A DNA stretch of 64,000 bases from contig OZ037765.1 of the NCBI GenBank assembly GCA_964035545.1, forward strand, positions 34,857,504 through 34,921,503. The letters are read 5' to 3'. The translations under genes were made by a program, and so were the position numbers. The stretch comes from Bugula neritina. Lineage: Eukaryota; Bryozoa; Gymnolaemata; Cheilostomatida; Bugulidae. Shown here piece after piece: positions 9,801 to 18,561 of this stretch; positions within the stretch are counted from its first letter, which is position 1; the number at the start of each line of letters is the position of its first letter. The notes beneath the pieces were generated by a model, which was not told the origin of the DNA, searched no databases, and saw only the letters and a list, made by a program, of their open reading frames with translations.

Positions 9801-12709
9801 TATGAGGAGATACCGAGTGCTTTTCTCTATCCATGTATGTTTACATTCAGTTTGAAGTGAATATCTAGTTTTGCTCGCTTTCAGCAGTCTTTCCACTATT
9901 TATGTTCTGATAGTAATAAACATATAACTTCCATGTGGTAACTGACAGTTTTTCATTCTCTAGGCAGTCCTCTCTCTCCAGAAGAAGCTGATAACATAAA
10001 AGAACGCGTCAACAAACTGAGATCTGCAAGAGAAGAGACTGCTTCAACTGTCCCTGGTATGATCAGTTTTCTATCATAAACTGTCACTGTTAGAAGTAAC
10101 ATCCTCTGCCTGAGCTCAGTCATATGTAAACAGCAATAGACAAGAACTCATGACACTCAGTTATATAGAACAAGATCACTCAGCTTCAGTTATTGTAATT
10201 GATCTATATAATTACTGATTAAAAGTGGAAAATATGATTCTGTTCCTGGTTTACAGTCATTTTGATACTTAGTATATCTTTTACTTATTAGCACTGAACA
10301 TATCTCCTTTTTTGTTTATTTTAGTACTGGGTGAAGATGATAACCTCAGTGAATGCTCTGATGTAGAAGAGGAAGGATATGCTGATTTTACTAAAGATGA
10401 CCTTGAACCTTTCATATCTCTAGTTGAGGGTATGCAGCTGAAACCTACCATCAGTGAACGAGTTAGACAGAAGTTTGACAACCACCAGCAGGTAAAGCAA
10501 ATAATATTGTCTCTGACTATTTCCTAAATCATTGAATATTTTTTGAAAAATATTGGGTTACATCACATAATTTCAAAAAAATGTGATTTTTATTCTATTT
10601 ATCCACTTTTAGTAAGATAAAATTGATTGGTTTACAGGTTTATGCGATGAGTAACCCTGTTAGAGGTCGTGTCATGATCATAAACAATGAGAGATTCTTT
10701 AGAGATGATGGCAGTGAACTGACTGAGGCAACCCGAGATGGTTCATACATTGACTTTGTTAACATCAAAACTCTGTTGAAAGACATGGGATTTGTTGTAG
10801 CCAATGAAGCTGATCCTCTGTTTGACCTGAGTAAACAGGTTACTGTATCAATCTCTTATCTTTTTGTGTAGTTCATTCTCCCTAGGGCCTATAGACTGTC
10901 ACTAGCTGTCAAATACTATCCAGTACAGAGATGTATTGTAGTCCAACAAGTCTACACCATGGTGTTCAAATTAATAGTGTTATAATTTTACAATTATAGT
11001 GCGTGGGTTCTATTGTGCGTAGCTAGTATTCACTTCTAGTTAAGCAATCACTTGGGTAGTAGCCGGATAATAGTCTTTATTATTTAACTCAAACACAATA
11101 CAAAACATCACTCTAAATTACAATACAACAATAGCCATATAATACGTGCATTCAATCTGAGTCCTCGCTCACGACAGCCTAACTATACGGAGGAACTCTC
11201 ACTTGCCAAGAGCCCGCCTTCAAGTCCTTCTCATTGGATGGTTTGCCGTGACCTTTCTCCTATAAATGTGTCCTTTAGTATTCTCCAAACAGAAGGAAGA
11301 TAATTCTACATTATTATATTATGCAAATCCACCACAATAGTTTTTGTCAGTTTTGATTTTTAGTTTAGCACTACTTATTATTTTACCTTTGTGATAAATA
11401 TTTCAATATAGCTTTGAAGCAGCTTTGGCTTGGGTGTAGACACATTTACTTATCCTAACTTGCTTTTACACACCATTATATGCTTTTATTTTGCCAGGAG
11501 ATATTATCAGAAGTGAGGAAGGAGACCACCCACAGAGACCACAAAGATCTTGGCATGTTCATTCTAGTCATCATGTCACACGGAACTTCTGGAAACATCT
11601 TCTATGACAGACACTGTAAACCTGTCAACTTGTCAGAAGTCAAAGATTTACTCTCAGCTAGTAAATTTTCTGCCATGAGAGGAAAACCCAAACTCATCAT
11701 CTTCCATGCCTGTTCTGGCAGTGAGTAATGCAGAGTTGTTCCTCATGTTACTAGAACTAGCAGTTATATTGCATAATTTCCTATAACTATTACATTAATT
11801 AACTTAAGAAATCATTATTTTCAAGATGCCTAATGTTATTGGAGTATGCCTATGTGGAAGTGAGCTACACCTCATAACTAGAATTCAATAAACAGTGCTG
11901 TGTAATAGAGTTCTGCTTGTGAATCCAGTCCTAAGTTATTACTCACTATCATACCACAGAGTCTACATTATATGTATTTCGTATACAGGCAGAGCTGACT
12001 TTGGTAATGCTGCACAGTCACAAAGCCCAGACACCGTCTCACCACCAACACCAACCCCTCTACCCTCATCTTCTGCAACAGCTGGGAGTGAGTCTTCTGC
12101 AGGTCAACATGTGTCTCCAAATATTCACTTTGATAGATTCACTCACCTGGATGCTGATGACTTCTACATTGTGAAGCCAAGTACAGAAAGTTAGTGAGAA
12201 GAAAATTATATTTGAGTTGACTGAAACTTATATAATTTGCACAAATTAAAATATTTGTTGCATGTAAACAAAATTGTTGCAAGTTTTAAATATAAAATAA
12301 TTTACATAATAATTTGACATTCATATTTAACTGCTCATTTTCATGTGTTACAGCTTACAAGGCTGGTAGGAATGAGAATTATGGTACCTGGTTTATCAGA
12401 GTACTGGTGGCTACATTCTACAGACACAGCTGTCACAGAGATGTTAGTGAGCTGTTTAGGATAGTAAGTACTTCAGTATTACTCTTTGTATGATACTGTG
12501 GAGTGTGTTGAGTCATCAGCTTTATATTTCTCTTCTATTTATACTTACAGATACAAGACAGAGTTAGAAGAGTCAGTATTGCATATTGTAAGAAGACAGG
12601 AGATGAAGCAGCTGGTGGTAATGTACCTAATTGTCAGGAATGTACTTTCACTCACCTCAGAAAACTTTTCTTCTTTCCAAAGTTCCATGGCAGACAACTC
12701 CCACAGTGA
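709..12709 (+). CDS. Gene A: LRR-Roc-COR-caspase fusion protein (5' partial)
   Basis: Multi-exon gene built from eight 144-nt LRR cassettes, one 2,003-nt LRR-Roc-COR exon and seven downstream exons, with stop TGA at 12707-12709. All joins use GT-AG sites and keep one frame; the visible exons sum to 1,436 codons plus stop. Domain order is LRRs, Roc (P-loop GNTMAGKT, switch DMGGQ, THKD), COR, acidic linker, caspase p20 (SHG histidine, HACSG cysteine) and caspase p10. In known families, LRRs bind ligands, Roc-COR is a GTP-dependent dimerisation switch, and caspases are Cys/His proteases. I infer a cytosolic receptor that couples recognition to proteolysis, perhaps in immunity or cell death. The start lies left of the window; by analogy with gene B it should be a short first exon plus an N-terminal LRR exon. 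Which cassettes are used in a transcript is unknown. Confidence 0.85.
1317..1460 (+). CDS. Gene A LRR cassette 2
   Basis: 144-nt phase-2 exon, acceptor TTTTACAG, donor GTGTGT. Exposed residues 35, 37, 39, 40, 42 are K, Y, N, Y, E. It is the most divergent framework of the array (IFSLKNIEV at the start, S-to-P change before the second repeat). Confidence 0.82.
1701..1844 (+). CDS. Gene A LRR cassette 3
   Basis: 144-nt phase-2 exon with the standard acceptor and donor. The first repeat nearly matches cassette 1, but exposed residues 35, 37, 39, 40, 42 are E, N, L, R, K. Confidence 0.85.
2437..2725 (-). mobile_element. Ty3/Gypsy-type integrase relic in LRR intron (copy 1)
   Basis: Minus-strand remnant of an integrase zinc-binding region (H..H..CxxC type), recognised because it is the same sequence as the clearer copy near 26510-26794. 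It is broken by stops and lies in the intron between cassettes 3 and 4. It appears to have been duplicated together with the cassettes. Confidence 0.6.
3026..3169 (+). CDS. Gene A LRR cassette 4
   Basis: 144-nt phase-2 exon. Exposed residues 35, 37, 39, 40, 42 are K, N, S, Y, E; residue 15 is W. It has LLDN instead of LPDN in the loop, and its donor reads GTGTGTAATA rather than GTGTGTATTA. Confidence 0.83.
3755..4050 (-). mobile_element. Ty3/Gypsy-type integrase relic in LRR intron (copy 2)
   Basis: Minus-strand copy of the same integrase fragment. A short open stretch reads HKGYQGVHECR then FWWPALCRDMAK before a stop, matching the H2C2 integrase pattern. It lies in the intron between cassettes 4 and 5. 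Confidence 0.65.
4223..4366 (+). CDS. Gene A LRR cassette 5
   Basis: 144-nt phase-2 exon. Exposed residues 35, 37, 39, 40, 42 are E, N, E, N, E, as in cassette 1. The intron after it also matches the intron after cassette 1, so cassettes 5-6 look like a block duplicate of cassettes 1-2. Confidence 0.85.
4830..4973 (+). CDS. Gene A LRR cassette 6
   Basis: 144-nt phase-2 exon. Exposed residues 35, 37, 39, 40, 42 are E, D, G, Y, K; residue 12 is D and residue 15 is R. Confidence 0.85.
5225..5525 (-). mobile_element. Ty3/Gypsy-type integrase relic in LRR intron (copy 3)
   Basis: Third minus-strand copy of the integrase fragment, in the intron between cassettes 6 and 7. It has small deletions compared with the other copies. 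Confidence 0.55.
5820..5963 (+). CDS. Gene A LRR cassette 7
   Basis: 144-nt phase-2 exon. Exposed residues 35, 37, 39, 40, 42 are G, S, Q, S, E. It is the only cassette in which the conserved Cys 41 is replaced (by Ser). Confidence 0.84.
6618..6761 (+). CDS. Gene A LRR cassette 8
   Basis: 144-nt phase-2 exon, the last before the Roc-COR exon. Exposed residues 35, 37, 39, 40, 42 are E, T, R, N, K. The following intron is homologous to the intron after cassette 11 of gene B. Confidence 0.85.
6762..7831 (+). other. Gene A intron between last LRR cassette and Roc-COR exon
   Basis: About 1.07 kb of AT-rich sequence with no exon. It aligns along its length with the gene B intron 49235-51090, apart from small indels and the MITE found only in gene B. 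The position matching that MITE insertion is the unoccupied ATT at 7619-7621. Confidence 0.75.
7832..9834 (+). CDS. Gene A large exon: LRR, Roc GTPase and COR
   Basis: A 2,003-nt exon from acceptor TACTAG to donor GTATGT, in phase with the cassettes (AG|C gives Ser). Order: about three LRRs; the LRR-Roc linker CERGVDAVRQYY; Roc with P-loop GNTMAGKTS near 8140-8166, switch-II DMGGQ near 8305 and G4 THKDK near 8512; COR-A from about 8755 (PLVWEEMNEKV, then CGKVLWYKD and YIFHKISQVTKLL); and COR-B from about 9290 with a Cys-rich CYCAHC plus PCP element near 9660. Roc-COR domains are GTP-dependent dimerising switches, as in LRRK2 and bacterial Roco proteins. All nucleotide-binding motifs look intact. 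The gene B exon has the same length and is about 90% identical in protein by eye. Confidence 0.92.
9964..10056 (+). CDS. Gene A linker exon 1
   Basis: 93-nt exon, phase 1 in and out, encoding SPLSPEEADNIKERVNKL followed by an RSAREE stretch. It is charged and likely helical, between COR and caspase. Gene B has an exon of the same length and phase but little sequence identity. Confidence 0.75.
10325..10491 (+). CDS. Gene A linker exon 2 (acidic)
   Basis: 167-nt exon, phase 1 in and 0 out, donor CAG|GTAAAG. It starts with a strongly acidic segment (GEDDNLSECSDVEEEG) and ends in a basic helix (ISERVRQKFDNHQQ) leading into the caspase. The gene B counterpart is also acidic (NEDLSDLSDDEENL). An activation linker is plausible but not shown. 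Confidence 0.78.
10638..10838 (+). CDS. Gene A caspase p20, first half
   Basis: 201-nt exon, phase 0. It encodes the start of a caspase fold: RGRVMIINNERF (first beta strand), TRDGSYIDFVNIKTLL with the Arg expected to line the S1 pocket, and DMGFVV. This matches the caspase pattern G-x-x-L-I-I-N-N ... R-x-G-s-x-x-D ... L-G-F. Confidence 0.88.
10996..11340 (-). mobile_element. Solo LTR with CTAT target duplication
   Basis: Element 11000-11336 (337 bp) reads TGTGGTGGAT... to ...CCCACGCA on the minus strand, so it has TG..CA ends. It contains an AATAAA on that strand and is flanked by a 4-bp direct repeat, ATAG on plus (10996-10999 and 11337-11340). It sits in the intron between the two p20 exons of gene A. 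No internal retroelement sequence remains, so this is a solo LTR. Confidence 0.72.
11498..11720 (+). CDS. Gene A caspase p20, catalytic half (His, Cys)
   Basis: 223-nt exon, phase 0 in and 1 out, donor A|GTGAGT. It carries both catalytic residues: MSHGTSG (His) and IIFHACSGS (Cys). In the canonical QACxG pentapeptide, Gln is replaced by His here. The gene B exon has exactly the same length and phase. Confidence 0.9.
11989..12189 (+). CDS. Gene A caspase inter-subunit linker exon
   Basis: 201-nt exon, phase 1 in and out. It begins RADFG after the catalytic Cys, continues with a Pro/Ser/Thr-rich low-complexity stretch, and ends LDADDFYIVKPSTES, which matches the start of the caspase small subunit. 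Several Asp residues (for example LDADD) could be cleavage sites; this is inference. Confidence 0.82.
12354..12463 (+). CDS. Gene A caspase p10, first half
   Basis: 110-nt exon, phase 1 in and 0 out. AGRNENYGTWFIRVLVATF matches the caspase p10 signature (R-N-...-G-S-W-F-I), including the Arg that helps bind the P1 Asp in canonical caspases. Confidence 0.86.
12551..12709 (+). CDS. Gene A caspase p10, last half and stop
   Basis: 159-nt terminal exon, phase 0, ending TGA at 12707-12709. It encodes IQDRVRRVSIAYCKK, then CQECTFTHLRKLFFFPKF, which matches the caspase C-terminal strand (TLxKxLYF). Confidence 0.86.
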   Translation: MQDRVRRVSIAYCKKTGDEAAGGNVPNCQECTFTHLRKLFFFPKFHGRQLPQ

Positions 12710-13640
12710 ATGACGTCTGCAGCACATCACGTGTTCACATGCAGCAGACACAGACCTGCCATATTAGCTAGATACTTGCAGCTACTAGACAGACTTGTCA
12801 TATGTCTTTGATTTTATGAAACCATTTCTAATTATATGAATTCATATAGTTTGCCTGTTCCTGTGATTTAAGTAGAAAGGTGAGTTACCACATCCACTTT
12901 TTATTCAACTTGCATGCTAAACAACATAACTTCTTTGTGCGTTTTTTGCCTTTTTACTTTTACTGAATTTATAGACACTTTCACATCTTATGTGCATAGA
13001 AGTTTATTTAGCTGTAAAACCTGATTAAAATCTGTTGAATTAACTTAAACATGTTTATGGAGTTTTATGCTTAGCCCCATTATCTATGTTATTTCTGCAC
13101 TTTATCTCATTACCATCTATTCAACATATCATTCTTAGGATGTAGAGAAACCATTGCATATGCCTTAGTAAATATAATTGATTTGAAGAGTTGTCTCTAC
13201 TTGTGATTAGATGATCCAGTAACCAGTGAGTAAGCAAAGTAGTCAAGAAGAGCAAGTGTATCTTTGTTTACTGGTTGCTAAGTGATGTACTACTAGTTGG
13301 ATTCCATCATGGGAAAGTTGGGGAGTGAATAACTCTAAAATACTCCAAATATGTAGTATAAGTCATTTAGTCAGTCAGTTTATAGCCATATCACTGAATA
13401 AATCTAGAAGTTTCCATAAAGTTGATTGAAGCAGAATAAAGTATGAGTGTATTGCTAGGATGAGGTGACCTCCCAAGGAGTAGTACTTTAATAAATATAT
13501 TTTATAAAATTAACAAATTTAGTAGAAAGCAACTTAGGAGATGAAGCAAATAATATTGAAACAGTAACTTAGCAGTATAATATTGTATGCAGGCTGTATT
13601 GTTAGTAGAGTAACTTGACACACAGAAGACGGGTGGTCTG
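12710..13640. other. Intergenic: gene A 3' flank
   Basis: AT-rich presumed 3' untranslated and flanking sequence with no exon. Parts of 12640-13300 are repeated in inverted orientation at 16110-16930. Gene A and the coiled-coil exon are convergent across this interval. Confidence 0.6.
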
Positions 13641-13643
13641 CCA

Positions 13644-13898
13644 CTAGTTCCTAGAGTCACTGTGAATATGAGACAGGGCTAGGAACTTCACATTCTCACA
13701 CTCTGCTCTGAGACACTCGGCTCTCACCAACTGACTACTCAACTCTCTCTGCTGCCTACGTAATGAGTCCTTCACCTTCTTATTTAATGTGTCGTACTTT
13801 TCCACGGCGGTCTTCAACTTTGCAACTTTCCTTTCTTCTTCCAATTCATACTTCTTCTTAGACTCTGCTGTCACCGACTCCAATTTATTCACATCTTC
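13644..13898 (-). CDS. Terminal exon of an unidentified coiled-coil protein
   Basis: Minus-strand terminal exon with acceptor TTCAATTCAG then GAAGATG, and stop TAG at 13646-13644. It encodes about 84 residues, rich in Glu, Lys, Arg and Leu with heptad-like spacing (NKLESVTAESKKKYELEEER, later KKVKDSLRRQQREL), so a coiled coil is likely. Upstream exons would lie at higher coordinates. I could not identify them; a donor-like CGTGAG near 13977 is too weak to assign. The family is unknown. It is GC-richer and more codon-like than its surroundings, so I consider it real, either as a gene or a retained gene fragment. Confidence 0.5.
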   Translation of the reverse strand, partial: EDVNKLESVTAESKKKYELEEERKVAKLKTAVEKYDTLNKKVKDSLRRQQRELSSQLVRAECLRAECENVKFLALSHIHSDSRN

Positions 13899-14739
13899 CT
13901 GAATTGAAAGTTTTTGCACTGATATACATGCAACATTCAATATGTCAGTCTTGAGGCTGTAATGTTTGTGTTATTACTCACGGAAAGTTGCCAGATCTCT
14001 AGGTGGTAGGAGTTGTGCTACCCATGACGTAACTGGCCAGTAAATAACTTTATGCTTACACAACACACTCCTTCACTTCAACAGAAAGGGGAACATACAA
14101 ACTTTGGAATCTTACGGAAAAAATTCTTCAAATTTATAACACTTAAAAACTACTAGCACTTAAATTTGTACATATTACAGTTGTTTGTACATCGCTAGAG
14201 GCAGCACATTGTTTGGGGTCAGTGCATCATTGCAGGGCCCCTCCTCAAAACCACTGTTCCCAATGACCTTGAGTGTTGTGCTGCTCCAAATGACTTTCTC
14301 ACGGGGAGGGGGGGGAGGGGCCCATAACTATTGTATAATGTCTCAATAATTGTACGAAATACAACAAATCTCTGGATAATATTGCAGTCAAATGTGGTTA
14401 TAAATACCTTACCATGACGATAATTTACAGTCAGAACTCGGAGTCACTTGTGATGCATTTTCTATAATCTATTCGTAAACTTAAATGTATTATTACTATA
14501 AACATGTTGTATCTAGTTTTAACTTGGCTAACGATCTTCTCTTGCAAAGAGAGCACAACTCTACTCAACTAAATAATATGTCTGCAGCAACATAATTATC
14601 ATAGTGATACTTAAGAATAGTGAAATAACTATTGAATATAAAAGGGAGCTAGTATGTGTGAGATAAAGGGGAAGTGATAGACTGAAGGATTATAGATACA
14701 GAGTTTGAGTAGATACTGCACTTACAGAACGTGTGTATA

Positions 14740-14810
14740 CTGAGATATTGTGGACATCTCTGACTTGCAAGCAAGTGTGCTACCATTACACTACAGAGTA
14801 AACCCAATAC
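14740..14810 (-). repeat. tRNA-derived SINE-like relic
   Basis: On the minus strand, TGTAGTGTAATGGTAGCACA followed by CTTGCTTGCAAGTC resembles a tRNA D-arm (A box) and anticodon arm. No intact T-arm or acceptor stem follows, so this is a repeat relic rather than a tRNA gene. Confidence 0.4.
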
Positions 14811-15369
14811 TACAGGTTCAAGTTTAGAGTTGGGGGCAATGAACTGGAAAATATTTCTAGCTCAGTGGTTGTGGGTTCAATAGATATAAACACGAACTCC
14901 TAACTCGAAATAATATTGGGACTAGAGCTGGCCACAATGAACAATGAACTCCTATGGCAAACAACCAAGCAACTTGTTCCAATACAACGACCCCCATTCT
15001 AGCTCAAGGCTAAGGTATAATATTATTTAGCTAGCTAAGTAAATAACTTAAACTCTTGGTTCCATTATAACAAATGCAATATTTTTAGTTATAATTATTA
15101 TACTTTATACTTATGGCCTAGTTATTGGATTACTATTGTTAATACTATGATCACTATTAGTATTATATCTACCATTATAATTAGGCAACTAGTAGCAATT
15201 ATCCAATTGTGTATATTATATATAGCCATGCAGTAATACACACAAATAACTACACATATTATTCCTGTAGATACAATAGAGGTGTACTATTCCTTGAATA
15301 TGTTTTCTAAAGATACTGTTTATTAAAGTGAGACCAGAAGTCTATGTATAATAGTAACTAACCTTACAG

Positions 15370-15690
15370 CTATCAGTAAATTATATTGAAAAGTAGGAGA
15401 ATAAAATAATGCAGTTTTGGTAAGAGCGCTACCAACTGATTTTAATAAGCTTATCAAAAGTTTATATACTGTGGTTGTTGTTACTCAACCATGCAAAAAT
15501 ATGTAGAATAAACACAATTGTTCTTAAAGATACCACAATGATTGTGTCCCAAAACATAGCAGTCACTCACTGGGTAGCCTCAGGGTATCAACATAGCCTA
15601 GTAGAAGTAGGGCATGAATGACGGTCACCCTAACCACAACAGCATAACCACAGATCTATAATAGTCAGCACAAGGCAGACATGAGTAATG
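15370..15690. repeat. Dispersed repeat family A, truncated copy
   Basis: Diverged copy of the central part of the repeat at 18670-20338 and 59745-60443. It shares blocks such as ACCACAATGATTGTGTCCCA and TAGTCAGCACAAGGCAGA and ends near GAGTAATG. Both ends of the element are missing. Confidence 0.7.
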
Positions 15691-16109
15691 TCTTTGTATT
15701 ATATACTTCTGCTAGAGTGTATTTAACTAAAATCATGTACTGAGGAAGGCATAGTAATAAAAATTAAGCTACACACAATATTTAAGCTCTATCACTAACC
15801 ATACAGTGTTTTCTGTTTTAAAATTATTCTCCCAAGTTAGCTCTACACATTATTTATATGAACAGTTTCACTGTAAAGTAGGTATAATGTATTGCTGTAC
15901 ATGAGGTGATAACTCCAACTTATTCATTGACACATATCTCCCAGGGAATAAACCCTTGTAATATAATTTGAGGAGATGTTGAAGTACACTATGCTGTAGC
16001 TGTCAGAGAAAGCTACCATAACACTCCTTAACCAAATTATAGAACATACAAGTATACTAGGCACACTAGTTTTAATTTATTTAAAAAACTTTGTATTTAT
16101 GATAGGAGG

Positions 16110-16930
16110 CTAAGAATTGTCACCTAGCAACCAGTAAACAAATATGCAATGGATAGTATCCTACATTAACACAACTTAGATGACATATTTTGCTCTTCCT
16201 GACATGCTCAATGGCCCTGCCAGACCTGGCACACACTAGGAGAGTGCTCTAACCAATAGACTACAGCTGCTCCCTGCTACACTAATTGAATTAAATATTA
16301 TGGAGCTTAGGCTATACAAGAGACTTTTAAACAACTGGTCTGTTTGTATGCAGCATGCTTGCTATCTTCAGACTATATTTATGATTATTGGTATTACAGT
16401 AGCTTATGTAATAAGAAAGTAATAATCTACCTGAGAGTTATATTACCTGTGAAACAACACCCTGAGTCATGGTTTCAACACGTGACTCAACACACTTCTA
16501 TTCATAATACTGAGAATTCTCACAACAGACTTTATTTTCTTAGATATGATGACACGTGTTTACTGAGGAATAAAATAAACAAAGCTAATTACATAAATTG
16601 TCTTATTCTGGTTCTATTGATTGTAATACTTTGAAACTGCTGAAGAAATAAACATAAAATAAAGAAGTTATGTTGGTTAAGAAAGAAATGAAGCAAATCT
16701 TTTTTTTATTCAAATCACAGAAATTATTAGAAACAATATAAAAAGCAACAAATTTAGAAACCATATAAAATCATAGGCATATGACAAGTCTGTTTATAGT
16801 TAATATGACAGGTCTGTGTCTGCTGTGTTGTAGCCACGTGCAGTGCTGTAGACGTCACTCGCCATAGAAGCTTCCTGCTATCAGAAAGTGAAGACAGAAT
16901 TCCTGAGGTGAGTGAGGTTACGTTAGTACT
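16110..16930 (-). pseudogene. Inverted degenerate copy of gene A 3' end
   Basis: Read on the minus strand, this resembles gene A's last exon and 3' flank (about 12640-13300) in the same order. Shared blocks include CAGACACAGACCTG, the region around GACGTC, and TTTGTTTACTGGTTGCTA. The part matching the last caspase exon is full of changes and is not coding. The duplication formed an imperfect inverted repeat with gene A's 3' end about 3 kb away. Confidence 0.6.
16215..16285 (-). repeat. tRNA-derived SINE-like relic
   Basis: Minus strand reads TGTAGTCTATTGGTTAGAGC, then CTCTCCTAG, like a tRNA A box and anticodon arm. It lies inside the inverted-duplication interval. No complete cloverleaf is visible. 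Confidence 0.35.
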
Positions 16931-17139
16931 CTTATAGTTTGCTACACAATACATGTAAAACTTTCAACTTGCCAAAAGCAACCCTTCAGAGTTTACAGAA
17001 TTTTGTCATTTATTTAGAATGAAAATATGAATTATTTAGTTTGCAGTTAGCTTGATGTTATAGTGTGTAGAAAATCAATGAAGCCCTTTAGTTTTTCTTT
17101 TTGGACTTTTTAATTAGGATTTTTTTTAGAAACTCCTGA

Positions 17140-17262
17140 CTGAATTCAATGGCAGACAACTCCCACAGTGAGTGCCATATTAGCTAAATACTTGCAGCTG
17201 CTAGAAGCACTTGTCACAAGCCTCTGATTTTGTTATGATGTGTAATTCTTCATCTTTGTGTG
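17140..17262 (+). pseudogene. Direct degenerate copy of gene A stop region
   Basis: Matches gene A 12690-12810: ATGGCAGACAACTCCCACAG around the stop codon, then GCCATATTAGCTA and ATACTTGCAGCT. An internal segment is deleted. It is a non-coding fragment of the 3' end in direct orientation, close to the inverted copy. Confidence 0.65.
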
Positions 17263-18512
17263 ACTAATACATATAACTTCTTTGTGTGTTTTTCTGCGTT
17301 TACCTTCAAAAAGCTTATATAGGCATATTTATACCTATAGTGGTTGTGTACACTGTAAAATAATTAGGTTATTAGAATTGCATACTTTTTAAATAAAATT
17401 TAAGAAAAATATATCCTAGCTTTAGATAATAGGATAAAATAGCTGTCTGTTTACTTAAATATAATTCACCAAACTTGGTCACTGTAACTTAAAAGTAAAA
17501 AGATGGTGCGGTTAATTTCATGCTATATAGGTATGGCTAACCCAGGTGTAGTTCAGTATATATAGGCAGGTAATAATATGACTCTATCTAATAGTTATGA
17601 TACTATTACAGCTGCCAAATTATTCTCATGTATAAATTCATGGATGCCACTGCATTCAGCTATCCAACTATTATACTCACTAGTAGGCAGTAGCTACTGC
17701 CAACCACAATTTTCCTGTTGGCTATTTGCCAAATGTAATTCATAAACTAGTTCAGAGTATATAGAATAATGTGATTGACATCCAAGACTTGAAGGAATTC
17801 TGATATTATTTCTACTCAGTAACTCTGTCTCTGCATGATACAAAGTCCTGTCTGACTGTATTGTAGAATACTAAAAGTTTATGTATACCTGATTATTAAC
17901 TAATACACTTATGGTGATAATTTCTCTAAAACCTTCAAAAATACGTATTTGAAAAGTGTTCCTTGAGAAGAATTCCATACTTTAACGTATTGTTACTAAC
18001 TACTGTAGTTGTCTCACCTGTAGTGTTTGTGTTACAATCACCCACTTGCACAACTTGCTGTTGTTATTGTTGTTTACCATAACTTGTTTGTAACAAAAGG
18101 ATATTGCAACAGGAAGTAACATTCCTTCATATTGTTTCATAATAATGTATGATTGTACACCACCTATATATAAATGGTTTAGTTTATAGAATAAAACAGT
18201 TTATGTTATAACAGTACTGCTGTGTGTTGTGCCTACTGTAATAGAACCACGTGCATTGTATATAACGGAAATAATATATACAATACAAAATATAAATATA
18301 TAAAATCACCCTGATCTTATACACTCCTATGTTGATTAGTAACTCATAATTATTGTGAAGATTCTAATAAAAACTGGTATGATATTTAAATATTAGTGAA
18401 AGAACGTTGACTCATTATTTAGTAGATCTGGTTTAGAATACACTGACATGGTTGTTACAGATGAGAATGAAGACTATTGAATACAACTAGAGCTGTAATC
18501 AGTGACTACAGG

Positions 18513-18561
18513 ATGGGTCAACGTAAATCTCTACTTCCACCTCCACCTCCACCTCCACCAG
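18513..18561 (+). CDS. Gene B exon 1: myristoylation-type start and polyproline
   Basis: A 49-nt exon from ATG to donor G|GTTAGT encoding MGQRKSLLPPPPPPPP and the first base of the next codon (phase 1). Gly 2, Ser 6 and nearby basic residues fit an N-myristoylation signal, and a run of eight prolines follows. Phase 1 matches the exon at 25163. The link across a 6.6-kb intron is inferred from phase, strand and order. Confidence 0.6.

Larger units (their letters stand above)
13899..18512. other. Intergenic region between gene A and gene B
   Basis: No convincing protein-coding exon. It holds G-rich patches (14300-14330), tRNA-like repeat relics, a truncated family A repeat (15370-15690), and degenerate copies of gene A's 3' end (16110-17262). 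The rest is AT-rich and unassigned. The promoter of gene B should lie near its right end but shows no clear core motif. Confidence 0.5.

Noticed and set aside
9835-9860. Gene A Roc-COR frame ending at its own stop at 9858-9860
   Set aside because: A strong GTATGT donor at 9835 in both paralogues, and phase-matched downstream caspase exons, make this read-through tail an intron. It remains possible as a short isoform.
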